From Euphorbia lathyris (lineage: Eukaryota; Streptophyta; Magnoliopsida; Malpighiales; Euphorbiaceae), in contig NC_088913.1 of NCBI RefSeq assembly GCF_963576675.1, positions 78,491,001-78,555,000 of the forward strand: 64,000 nt of DNA, given 5' to 3'. The translations under genes and the position numbers were made by a program. Positions 54,983-64,000 of this stretch are shown here, piece after piece. Under the pieces are notes generated by a model that was not told where the DNA came from, searched no databases, and worked only from the letters and a program-made list of their open reading frames with translations. Positions within the stretch are counted from its first letter, which is position 1. Every line of letters begins with the position of its first letter.

Positions 54983-56437
54983 AGCCTTAGTGGCCTTTAC
55001 AGCCGGTCCCAAGCCCGGACAAAGGAGGAGGGTTGCGGTAGGTTTGTGGCGGCCAGCGTAAAACTTAGCCACATCTTATGACATGAACCATACTATAAAT
55101 AAAAGCAACACATAAGATATAAATTTTTAAATTTTTCTTTTATATTTTTATTGATTTCATAATTTTTCAATGTGTTTGGATTACAAATATGAGCATAAAA
55201 CATGAAAATTACAACTTCTAAGTAATACTTTAAAACTAGAAATATAATAAGTCATAAAAAAACAATATGTATGGGGTTTAATGAAATTAATCGATCTTAT
55301 TGATGTTGTTGGGATGAGTGAAAATGAGGTATGGAAGTTCGGGAACTCATCTCGGAAATCGTCGTATTGTTATGGTAATTTTGGGTGAATTTGGGGCGAT
55401 TTGAAACGTTCAGCGACCAAAACCACAATTTACCATTTAATTCAATAAATAGTAGCAATTTTTGGTACAAAAATATTAATTGCGTGGGAGTTTGGGGCTC
55501 GATTTCGAAGGCCGTAGAGATGGGATTGGAGAGAAAAGAGAGCTAAAATTTAAAGTTCATGTGTAAGGGAAGTATTTGGAAGTGAAGTCTCATGAAAATG
55601 TTAAGTAACAAGCTCAGGATAATTTTTGGAAATTGATCTGGCATAATTGTTGTTTGATTGTTAGAAAATAAAAGCTTGATTCTGGGTTATGGATGCTAAT
55701 TTAAGGACTAAAGGCTATAAAAGGTAGTTTTTTTTACGAAATAAGGGTTAATTGTTTGGAGACATACTTTTGGCATTCTTAATTGGCATGAGGAACTATG
55801 ATAACACTGGATCCATTACATTACATTATGAACTCATTTCTTTAATTACCTAATTAGTTAAAATTTGTGTATTTAACATATTCAGAGTTATCTAAATGGG
55901 ATTCATATATTCATTCACTGCACTTCACATATTCACCATCTTTCCATTTGACCCAGATGTGCATGTAGGCATTGGTGTAAGTGGGAATATATTACTTATA
56001 GCACAATATTTTTTACTCATGGCTTGAACCTTATGTAGGATACCTAGGTAATATCTAATGCTGCAACAAAAATTGAATTAATCTCTAGTGACTCAAGATC
56101 ATTTGTATACCTTTAGGCCTAAATTTATAATGTAAAGCTCACCCAATTTATTAGAAATAAATGAAGCTTAGTTAACTTTGTGTAACAATAGTAACTGTTG
56201 GCTAAAAAAAATAAAAAATAATGAAAGAGGGAATCATTGGTTTTGTATTGTGGTGAAACTTATAAAATTTACAAAAGAAAAGAAAATCTGTTTCATTAAT
56301 TTTAAGATATAAAAGAAGATATCATTCTTTTTGTTTTCTTCTTAAACATTGCATAATTACAAAACAAATGAAATCCTCTTTTGCTGGTTTTCAGAATTCA
56401 CATGCAATTTCTTAGTGTTTAAGAATCCCTCTTCCGC
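54460..56437 (+). repeat. CEP-unit spacer between units 6 and 7
   Basis: Contains, in order, the conserved downstream block, GGGTAAAACGGTAATTGGAT (about 54760), GGTACCGAAAAC, an RTE LINE tail (54952-55097), and the upstream region of copy 7. A relic start of the second CEP gene (CAAGATCATTTGTATACCTT) is at about 56096 but is cut after FRP. No gene. Confidence 0.78.
54952..55097 (-). mobile_element. 5'-truncated RTE-type LINE tail
   Basis: 146 bp with a plus-strand (ACA)n start (minus-strand TTG microsatellite tail) and the minus-strand motif TTTGTCCGGGCTTGGGACCG, a hallmark of plant RTE LINE 3' ends. A 15-bp target duplication AATAAAAGCAACACA flanks it (54937-54951 and 55098-55112). Other CEP units have the empty site. 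Confidence 0.85.
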
Positions 56438-56445
56438 TATAAGTA
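56438..56445 (+). promoter_or_regulatory. Variant TATA box of CEP copy 7
   Basis: TATAAGTA in place of TATAAATA in the other copies, 83 bp before the ATG. The leader is also about 13 bp shorter. Expression may be weaker; this is inference only. Confidence 0.6.
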
Positions 56446-56520
56446 CCAATAAGGTAGCCTCCTCTTTCTTCATTAACATTTCCCTCTAAAAATTTCTACT
56501 CATTCTTTCTTTCTTCCAAA

Positions 56521-56778
56521 ATGACCAAAGTGAATGTAGTATTCATTCTCTTAATGTTGATGATATTTCAGTCCACAAATGGAAGAGTTTTGGATGACAA
56601 AGATGGCATCAATCCACCTGTAGCTGTATCAATATCAAACCCAGATGCAATTTATCCACCTGCAACATCAGTACTTCCAGATGCTACAATGCCAATGGCT
56701 AAAGAAGAGCATCAAGGTCATTTGTATGCCATGAGGCCTACTACACCTGGCCACAGTTCTGGTGTTGGCCACCGCTAG
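56521..56778 (+). CDS. CEP peptide-hormone precursor, copy 7 (intact, variant peptide)
   Basis: 85 residues with the usual architecture, but the most divergent live copy. The start reads MTKVNVV, the linker MPMAKEEHQG replaces ISMAEEEPQG, and the CEP domain is AMRPTTPGHSSGVGH (56728-56772): Pro11 is Ser (CCT to TCT). Pro11 is one of the prolines hydroxylated in characterised CEP peptides, so this product may bind or act differently. The frame is fully open. It may be a diverging hormone variant or the first step of decay; its TATA box is also altered. Confidence 0.87.
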   Translation: MTKVNVVFILLMLMIFQSTNGRVLDDKDGINPPVAVSISNPDAIYPPATSVLPDATMPMAKEEHQGHLYAMRPTTPGHSSGVGHR

Positions 56779-59352
56779 ACTATATCTTATTTCTCTTGAA
56801 ATAAATTAAATTTATAATGTAATACATATTTTAAATAAAATGAGAATTTTCATTACAAGTTTACTTTAATTGTGTTTGATCATCTAGCTATACAATATTA
56901 GCTTGACTTGGATTATGATATCAGTGCTGCAACAAAGATTCCGTTAACTGCAAAATAATTAATTAAAAAACAATAATAATTGAATTTGATCAATTAAATA
57001 CTTAATAGCAGGTAGAAAAAAGAATTCTCTAAATATGAACTTGAATTCTCACACTACATTGATTTATTATAGAGAAATGCAACACATACTAGCAAGTTTT
57101 ATGTTTTTTAAAATTCAATCATAGAAATTAAGTAAATTGAATTTCACCTAATTAAAATTGCTTAAGAAATCAAAACTTCTTGCTAAAATTCAATTAAAAA
57201 TAATCATTACTTTGTTTATTTTTACCAATGAATCAATTTTATACTCCATCATCCAATGGTGAAAACAAACAAAGTAACCCTTATTTTGTTAAAAACAAAG
57301 TCGCCATAGAAAACACCTTAAGTAATATATTGTTATTAGTATTATATTTTTTTCCAGCTTAGTCCATCTAAAATCCTGAACTTCCCTGAAAAGATCAATT
57401 TTCCCTTGAACTAGCTTAAACTAACATTATTGATCTTCCTAAGTCCACAGGGAGAGTAAGAGGATTTTCGAAAATTGAAATATATGAATTTACTAAAAAC
57501 CAGGTAAGAATAAATCAGTGTAAGTAAGTTTGAGGACGAATAGGTGGTTAATATAGCACTTTAAGAAATTCCAACGAACTAACAAGATACTATGTATGTA
57601 AGTTCAAGGGGCCAATTAGTTTTTTATACCATGTTCAAGGGGACAAATTATTAGAAGAACCCGGTTCTCCATGTCAAATGGAGGACCTCACATATATAGT
57701 TTGACACGTGTAACATGGATCCACACATATTATAAGAGACCCTCTATTTTAATTATTACGTGGGATCACAATACACATGACCAAATGTGAATTGGAAATC
57801 CTCCGAGTGACATGGAAGACGGATGCTTAATATAAGAACTCCTTCAGGGGGCTTCTAATTTATTGGAAAAGGATAATGTACAAAAATATCTTTATTATTA
57901 ACAATGGAAAACAATTTAACTATAATATTATAAATGGTACAATTGAGACCCTAGCCTTAATCATGGCAACATGTGACTGTACCCTCAAATCTCAACACTT
58001 TCCAACCCTAATGGTATTAAAATTGTGTAAAAGGGTTTGAGATGAGAATGAGATAAAAAATATTACTAGTGACATGTATGAAATAACACCTCCTGTTACA
58101 TCGGTTTTATATCAAAATGAAGAATATCATTGTACGAAAAAGAACCATTTACTTTTAATGTGTTTTATTTATTGATTATTTGAATAATTTAGTATTTTTG
58201 TTAGTTTTTGGATGGTTTATTATTAAATGTATGTTTCTTAAATTTGTAATTTATTTGATTTTGTTCACAATATTTTCGAAATATCTCAATTTTCAACCTT
58301 GATACGTTTGTGTAAGGTTAAACAAATGGTAAAATTAATGCGGGCGTGCCAGAGAAGCTAGTTCTCAAAGGGTAAAATGGTAATTGGATAAAATAAATGC
58401 GCCTCAGACTTGAATTCTAAACGAAAAACGATTGAAGAACGTTACAAGTACTGAAAATAAAAACAACGTTGTTTGACAATCGGTTGGAAAACAATTCTTT
58501 AAAATATGGTACCAACAACAAAAGCAATAAAAGTAACATAAAGATATAAATTTTTTAATTTTTCTTTTATATTTTTATTGATTTCATAATTTTTCAATGT
58601 TTGTGGATTACAAATATGAGCATAAATCATGAAAATTAGGGCTTCGAAATAATACTTTAAAGCTAGAAATATAAACAAGTCATAAAAAAACAATATGCAC
58701 GGGGTTAAATGAATTTAACCGATCTTATGTTGTTGGGATGCGTGAAAATGAGGTATGGAAGTTCAGGAACTAGTCTCGGAAATCGTCCTATTGTTCTGGT
58801 AATTCTAGGCCAATTTGGAGCAACTTGAAAAGTTCAGCTACCAAAACGGCAATTTACCATTTAATTCAGTAAATAGCAGCAATTTTTGGTACAAAAAATA
58901 TTAATTACGTGGGACTTTGGGACTCGATTTCGAAGGCTGTAGAGATCGGATTTGAGCGAAACGAAAGCTAAAATTTAAAGTTCATGTGTAACGAAAGTAT
59001 TTGGAAGTGGAATCTCGGGAAAACGTGAAGTAACGAGCTCGGAATAATTTTTGGAAATTGATCTGGCATAATAGTTGTTTAGTGGTTGGATAACAAAAGC
59101 TTGATTGTGTGTTATGGATACTACTTTAAGGACGATTTTGAAGACTATAGAAGATGTTTTTAACGAAATAAGGGTTAATTGTTTGGAGACATATTTTTGG
59201 CATTCTTAATGGGCATGAGGAACCATGATTATACTAGATCCAGTACATCATGAACCCATTTCTTTAATTACCTAATTAGTTAAAATTTGTGTATTTAACA
59301 CTCGAAAGAAGAAAATTACTGATTGTTAAAACTTTAAAGTTATCTAAATGGG
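56779..59352 (+). repeat. CEP-unit downstream spacer, unit 7, and start of the next unit
   Basis: Full spacer (3' UTR, GGCAACATGTGACTGTA block, GGTAAAATGGTAATTGGAT, GGTACCAACAAC, and the next upstream region TTAGTTAAAATTTGTG). It ends in CTAAATGGGATTAAT at the LINE, so another CEP copy may lie beyond the LINE outside this window. Within it, 57643-57846 is an extra segment of about 200 bp absent from other units. Confidence 0.78.
57643..57846. mobile_element. Possible small MITE in the spacer
   Basis: Present here but not in the matching spacers at 12040, 31370 and 50440. It is bordered by TTCAAGGGG and TTCAGGGGG (a possible 9-bp duplication with one difference). The ends share GAAGAACC/GGAGTTCTT and CTCCATGTCA/TTCCATGTCA in inverted order. 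Identification as a Mutator-type MITE is tentative. Confidence 0.45.
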
Positions 59353-59409
59353 ATTAATATTTTTTTTTTTTGGTAAGAAGGGAAGAAAAAAAAACAAACA
59401 AACAAAAAC

Positions 59410-62400
59410 CTAACCCGGGATCAGTCTAGGAAGACTGACCCCAATCCTATCCTCAAGAAGAGAAGGTAACAGAAAAAAAGGAGTAACGGAAAGGGTAGAA
59501 ACACCTAACATCCCCCCATGCCTAGCAGCTGCCAAGCGATCCGCCACGCGGTTTTGCTCCCTATAAATATGGGAGAAGGTAAGAGAATCGAAGGCAGGAC
59601 GAAGCCTCAAGATGGCTTTAATGAGATTCTGACTCTTAAGATAAACATCCTGTCTATCCGAAATCCTGTTGATAGCCTCCAAATTGTCAGACTCCACTGA
59701 AAGTCTTTTAACACCCATGCGAATGGCGAGTTTAATGCCAGACAAGATCCCCCAGAGCTCTGCAGTAAAGGAGGAGCCCGTACCTAAGTTATGGGTAAAC
59801 CCAGCCAGCCAGGCGCCACCAGCATCCTGAAGAACTCCACCAGCAGCAATTCTGCCATTACTAAGGCAGGAGCCATCCGTATTCAACTTGACAACCCCTT
59901 CCCTGGGCTTCCTCCAACCAACTAACTAGACCTCTTTAACCGGGGAGGGGTGAACTAGGGGCTCTCCTTCAAAACTCTTTGTAATAACAGAGAGTTTTTT
60001 CGAGAAGTAAAACCGGAGGTCAGGAATAAAGACAGTCTTCTCAGCAAATAACTCTTCATTCCTCCATTTCCTCATTTGGTGACAAATAATAGCGAAGAGA
60101 ATAGCCCCGTGCTCCATACTGGCCAACAAATTCCCATTAACGCCTTCAGAGAACCAGTCAATATCAGAGAACCCCATAAAGGAAGGAAGGATGTGGTGAG
60201 GAAGGACCCCTTCCCAAACCTTTCTACTATTCGGGCAATCCCTCAAAGCATGGCACAAGGTTTCCACATGGCCGCTGCATCTGCTACAGGCACCAGATAC
60301 AGCCAAGTGCCTTCTGTGTCTATCTGCATTCGTGAGGAGCCTGTCTTTGACTCCCAGCCATAGGAAACTCCTAATGCGGTAGGGGACTTTGAGGGCCCAA
60401 ATGGACTTCCAAATTTCCAAGGGAGGATCAGCCCTATTAGAGGTAAAAGCTTCATAGGCCGATTTGCAAGAATAAGAAACATTATTAGTCAAGGCCCAGC
60501 AGTGTCTGTCCTTATCCTCCTCCTGATTACTAATCTTCACACCTCTAATATTAAGGAGGGTCTCCAGGCTAAGAAAGGAGTCGAACTTAGACCAGATCCA
60601 GTCTCCCTCCGAGTCCACCACATCAGCAATTCTCCAAGAGAGGAGATCATTCGGCGGAGGGGCGATGCACACCTCAATCAACGGTTTGTCACCAATCCAG
60701 GTGTCATACCAGAAACTAATGGATCTCCCATTACCCACCTCCAAACCAATCCCCGTACAGAACTCAGCAAAAACAGCACTAAGCCCTTTCCAGAGGAAGG
60801 AACAGCTGACAACCCTCTCCTTCGGGCCACCAAAGATTCTATCTTTCCTATACTTGCCGCACAGAAGACGAACCCAAAGGGAGGAGGGGGATTGCCACAT
60901 TCTCCAAAGAAGCTTCATTAACAGGACTTTATTATTGTCCTTAGCTTGCCTTATACTAAGACCCCCCCTGCTCTTAGGCTGGCAGGCTTGCATGATGTGA
61001 TTTGGAGCAGCGCAGTTGATAGACTGGATTAAAGTAAGGCGACCTGCAAGGGAAAGAGAATTAGCTTTCCAGCTAGCACACAAACCGTTAGATTTGTCCA
61101 AAATGTCTTTAAAAGAGGCTTTGGACACCCTGTCACTATGAAGAGGGACCCCAAGGTATTTCCCAAACGATTGAGTCAGGGGAATGTCAGACATCTCACT
61201 CAGTCTTCTACACAAGCTATTATCCATATTCTTGGAACAAAGCATACGGGATTTATGGATGTTAATCTTCTGGCCAGAATCCTCACAAAAGTAGTCGAGG
61301 ATATCCATCACAGCCTTAATTTGTTCCTCATTACCCTCCACAAAAAGCATGACATCATCAGCAAAGAGTAAATGGGTAACAGGGGGGCAATGTCTGTTGA
61401 TGGAAACAGGGTGGAGAGTCCCTTTGCTCACCGCCTCTTGGATCAGGTGAGACAATCTTTCCATGGCAATAACAAAAAGGAAGGGGCTCATAGGATCCCC
61501 TTGACGAATACCCCTGGATGGAGAGAACTCATCCGACATATCCCCATTGATCATAACCTGGAAAACAGGAGAGGAGATACACTTTCCAATCAAATTCCTC
61601 CAGTTCTCCGGGATACCATCTTTGGCTAAACTATCCAGAAGAAAGCTCCAGTTCAACCTATCATAGGCTTTCTCTAGATCCAGCTTGAGAGCCACGATCC
61701 CTTTCTTGCCTTTCTTAATCTTCATAGAATGGACAACCTCTTGGGCAATAACAACGCTATCCATCAATTGTCTTCCAGGAACAAAGCTCCCTTGATTTTG
61801 GCTGATAATATCCGGAAGGATCTTCCGGATTCTATTAGCCACAATCTTAGTAATAGCTTTATACAAGACATTACAAAGACTGATGGGTCTCATCTGGAGA
61901 AAGGAAGAAGGCTTGGCAACCTTAGGAATCAAGACAAGGAGGGTTTTATTAACCAAACTGATATCGTTCGAACCACCAAAGACACCTAACACAAAGCTGT
62001 ATATACCCTCTTTAACAGTGTCCCAGTGTTTATGATAGAAACTAGCGGGGATACCATCAATACCAGGAGCCTTAGTGGAACCGATGCTGGAGAAGGCCAG
62101 ATCAATCTCTTTAAGCTCAATGGGATGGAAAGCATTATTAATAGCATCCTCCCCCAAACGAGGAAAGGAAATGCCAGAGTGGGCACTCTCTAGGTCCACA
62201 ACTTCCTCTCTGAACAGGTCCTTGTAGAAATCTAGGGCAAGGCGCCGAATGTCCTCCTCCTCAAAAATCCACTCACCACTGGCGTCTTTAATAGCCTCGA
62301 TCCTATTTCGCTGTCTCCTAATGATCGTTGAGAGGTGGAAAAACCTGGTATTCTGGTCCCCGTCTTGAATCCAAGCCTTCCTAGATTTCTAGAACCACAG

Positions 62401-63399
62401 AAGCTCTTCCTGTCTAAGCACAGCTTCCAACTCGTTCTGAAGAGCTCTTAGGTGACCATTCAGGCTATGATCAAAACGAACCTCCAAGCAACGCTGAACA
62501 CCTTCCATTCTCCTCAAGAGTTTGTTCTTCCTCTTGATAATATGACCAAAAGTATTTTTATTCCAAACAGCCACATTCCTCCTGAATTCCTCAGTAGCGA
62601 GGAGAACATCAGAGTGGGGATGCCAATTGCTTTTAACGAAATCCTTAAACTCGGGGTGAGACTCCCAAGCCACCAGATACCTAAAAGGTCTATTACCTTT
62701 CAGCCGATTTCATTTGATCAAATTAATGAGGATAGGGCAATGGTCTGAGTGACGGAAAGGGAGATTAAGTACCTTGACCTCAGGAAACCTATAAATCGCT
62801 GCAACATTAGCGTACACCTTATCCAACCTAACAAACACACTATTCCTTTTCCAGGTAAATTTGTGGCCATCAGCACCTAGGTCCGAAAGCCCGCACATAT
62901 CCATACTTTGCTTATGATTAAGACACCGGTTCACATAATGATTACCCCCTCCTCTCTGATCACTCAAGAGGGCAATGTCATTAAAATCCCCGGCAACCAA
63001 CCACGCCTCCACCATGTTAGAGCTAAAAGAATGAAGGATCTCCCACAGCCTTCTTCGGTTAGTCAAAACAGGATCAGCATAGATGAAGGTAATAAAGAAG
63101 GGTTTATTACCCAGGTAACACACCTTACTATGGATGAATTGACTATCCATAGTAACAATATCAATATTGACTTGACCTGGCTTCTAAAAGAGCCAAATCC
63201 CCCCTGCCCGGCCAGTAGCCTCCGACCTGACGCAATTCCAATTCTTAAACTTTCTAACCACCTCATCTGCTTTGGCTCCACTAACCTTGGTCTCCAGAAG
63301 GACAAAGCATGAAGGGTTAAACTGTTTAATGAGATCATTGACATGAATGCGGGTAGCCTTGCTCGCCGCACCTCTAACATTCCAAACGAAGAAGTCCAT
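59410..63399 (-). pseudogene. LINE ORF2 (endonuclease, RT, RNase H), one frame with four nonsense codons
   Basis: All parts are in one frame from 63399 to 59410 (about 1330 codons). Endonuclease: MDFFVWNVRGAASKATRIHV, VLLETK, WLVAGDFND, HSDHCPIL. Reverse transcriptase: STKAPGIDGIPASFYHKHWD, RPISLCNVLYKAITKIVANR, LKLDLEKAYDRLNWSFLL, QGDPMSPFLFVIAMERLSHL, HLLFADDVMLFVEG. Zinc-binding region: ACSRCSGHVETLCHALRDCP. RNase H: NTDGSCLSNGRIAAGGVLQD, LSVESDNLEAINRIS, YREQNRVADRLA. Stops: TAG 63186-63184, TGA 62712-62710, TAG 62391-62389, TAG 59928-59926. No frameshift is seen. All stops are one transition from Gln, Trp or Arg codons. Confidence 0.92.
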
Positions 63400-63432
63400 C
63401 AGAGGGGGAGACTACAGACGCAGGCCCAAACC

Positions 63433-64000
63433 CTAGATCAGGTATTTGTTCGGGGCTCCGGAGAGCCTAGAGGCGGTCCCAGAAGGACCCCTTTTATCCA
63501 AAGAATTCAAACCATGAAGGTTCTTTTTAGGTTTCCCTTTGGGATTCTTCATGTTTAACTTACTCACTCCTATAGTCTTACCAATAGGAGCATCAACAGG
63601 AGGATGTAGAGTACTCGCCTCCCTACTCAAACCCTTCCCAGCTGACAGGATAGACTGGGGAATCTCTTTGCCTTTAGCAGAAGCATTAGAGACAAAGAGA
63701 GGATTAATAGAATTACCCAGACTAGAGGCATGCTCTACCGACTCCAGACCATGCATGCTTAAATCAATCTGCTTATCAGAAGGATCCGAGTCCTGATCTT
63801 CCTCCATAGACAAAACACCGAACCTTGACCCGGAACCCGAAGCTAAGTCCAATCCAGTCTCAATCCCCTTCTTAATATCCGGGGGTCTGACCTTGATCTC
63901 AGGAGCAATCTGGAGAGTAGTCATCTTCGTACTGATATCTGGTGAATGATTAGCATTAACATTAGCCCGTGGCTTCCTTCTCACTGGCCTCTTGGCAAGC
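63433..64000 (-). CDS. LINE ORF1, C-terminal part (partial)
   Basis: Open to the window edge and ending 33 bp before ORF2. The visible part is low-complexity and charged (RRKPRANVNANHSPDISTK, SKLNMKNPKGKPKKNLHGL), as is usual for the tail of plant L1 ORF1 after its nucleic-acid-binding and zinc-knuckle domains, which would lie outside the window. Identity is inferred from its position before ORF2. Confidence 0.7.
   Translation of the reverse strand, partial: LAKRPVRRKPRANVNANHSPDISTKMTTLQIAPEIKVRPPDIKKGIETGLDLASGSGSRFGVLSMEEDQDSDPSDKQIDLSMHGLESVEHASSLGNSINPLFVSNASAKGKEIPQSILSAGKGLSREASTLHPPVDAPIGKTIGVSKLNMKNPKGKPKKNLHGLNSLDKRGPSGTASRLSGAPNKYLI

Larger units (their letters stand above)
59353..64000 (-). 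mobile_element. Long L1-type LINE, antisense, continuing beyond the window
   Basis: The 3' end is at about 59353, where a T-run (minus-strand poly(A)) interrupts the CEP spacer TAAATGGGATT. Reading leftwards from the window end: end of ORF1, a 33-bp gap, then ORF2 with endonuclease, reverse transcriptase, zinc-binding region and RNase H. The 5' end and right target duplication lie outside. It belongs to the family of the tail at 43254-43800. Confidence 0.92.

Noticed and set aside
58499..58693. Recurrent minus-strand open frame in CEP spacers (also near 33816 and 54812)
   Set aside because: It is found in several spacers but with changing frame, no start context and a Phe/Tyr/Ile-rich AT-driven composition. 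It follows a conserved non-coding block.
60076..63796. Many plus-strand open frames of 70-140 codons
   Set aside because: All are antisense shadows of the LINE ORF1 and ORF2 on the minus strand.

Overview
This window is nuclear DNA of a flowering plant, almost certainly a eudicot. It is AT-rich, has spliced plant-type genes, is densely nested with Copia elements, LINEs, hAT, Mutator-like and CACTA transposons, and carries plant-specific gene families (CEP peptide hormones, plant mobile domain). I cannot name the species. No rRNA, tRNA, CRISPR or bacterial feature is visible.

The backbone is a tandem array of small intronless genes for CEP (C-terminally encoded peptide) hormone precursors. 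Each has a signal peptide, a short variable region and a C-terminal CEP domain (AMRPTTPGHSPGVGH plus a final Arg). Copies lie at 1482 (truncated), 21558 (intact), 30217 (intact), 35180 (broken), 36063 (3' fragment only), 49326 (intact) and 56521 (intact, with a Pro-to-Ser change in the peptide). All are on the plus strand with matching leaders and TATA boxes. After subtracting insertions, the start-to-start distance is about 3.2 kb for two independent pairs (30217 to 35180, 49326 to 56521), so this is one tandemly amplified unit. Most units also carry, 0.4-0.5 kb upstream of the live gene, the decayed 3' end of a second CEP gene (for example TFRPTTPGYSSRVGY at 29764 and SPGIGHPR at 21094). The ancestral unit may therefore have held two CEP genes.

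Transposons have filled the spacers. 1648-11260: a Copia element destroyed the first CEP gene; it received a second, nearly complete antisense Copia (2356-8041, TSD TTGTG), which holds a Mutator-type MITE in one LTR; a third, antisense Copia is fused at 9409. 12643-19370: a CACTA element without visible transposase, holding three MITEs, one a 543-bp near-perfect palindrome. 20066-20693: a hAT-type MITE. 22380-25410: a truncated antisense Copia. 25676-29320: a nest of DNA elements (Mutator-like, then hAT, then hAT) next to a strange GAAAA-type low-complexity inverted array. 31839-33602: a decayed Copia. 36803-43253: three pieces of two Copia families. 43254-46925: three 5'-truncated LINE tails. 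50662-54450: a Mutator-like element carrying a six-exon plant mobile domain gene with 33-bp subterminal repeat arrays. 54952-55097: an RTE-type LINE tail. 59353 to the window end: a long antisense LINE.

The only genes that look functional are the four CEP genes at 21558, 30217, 49326 and 56521. The transposon genes seen here are all broken, some only by a few nonsense changes.
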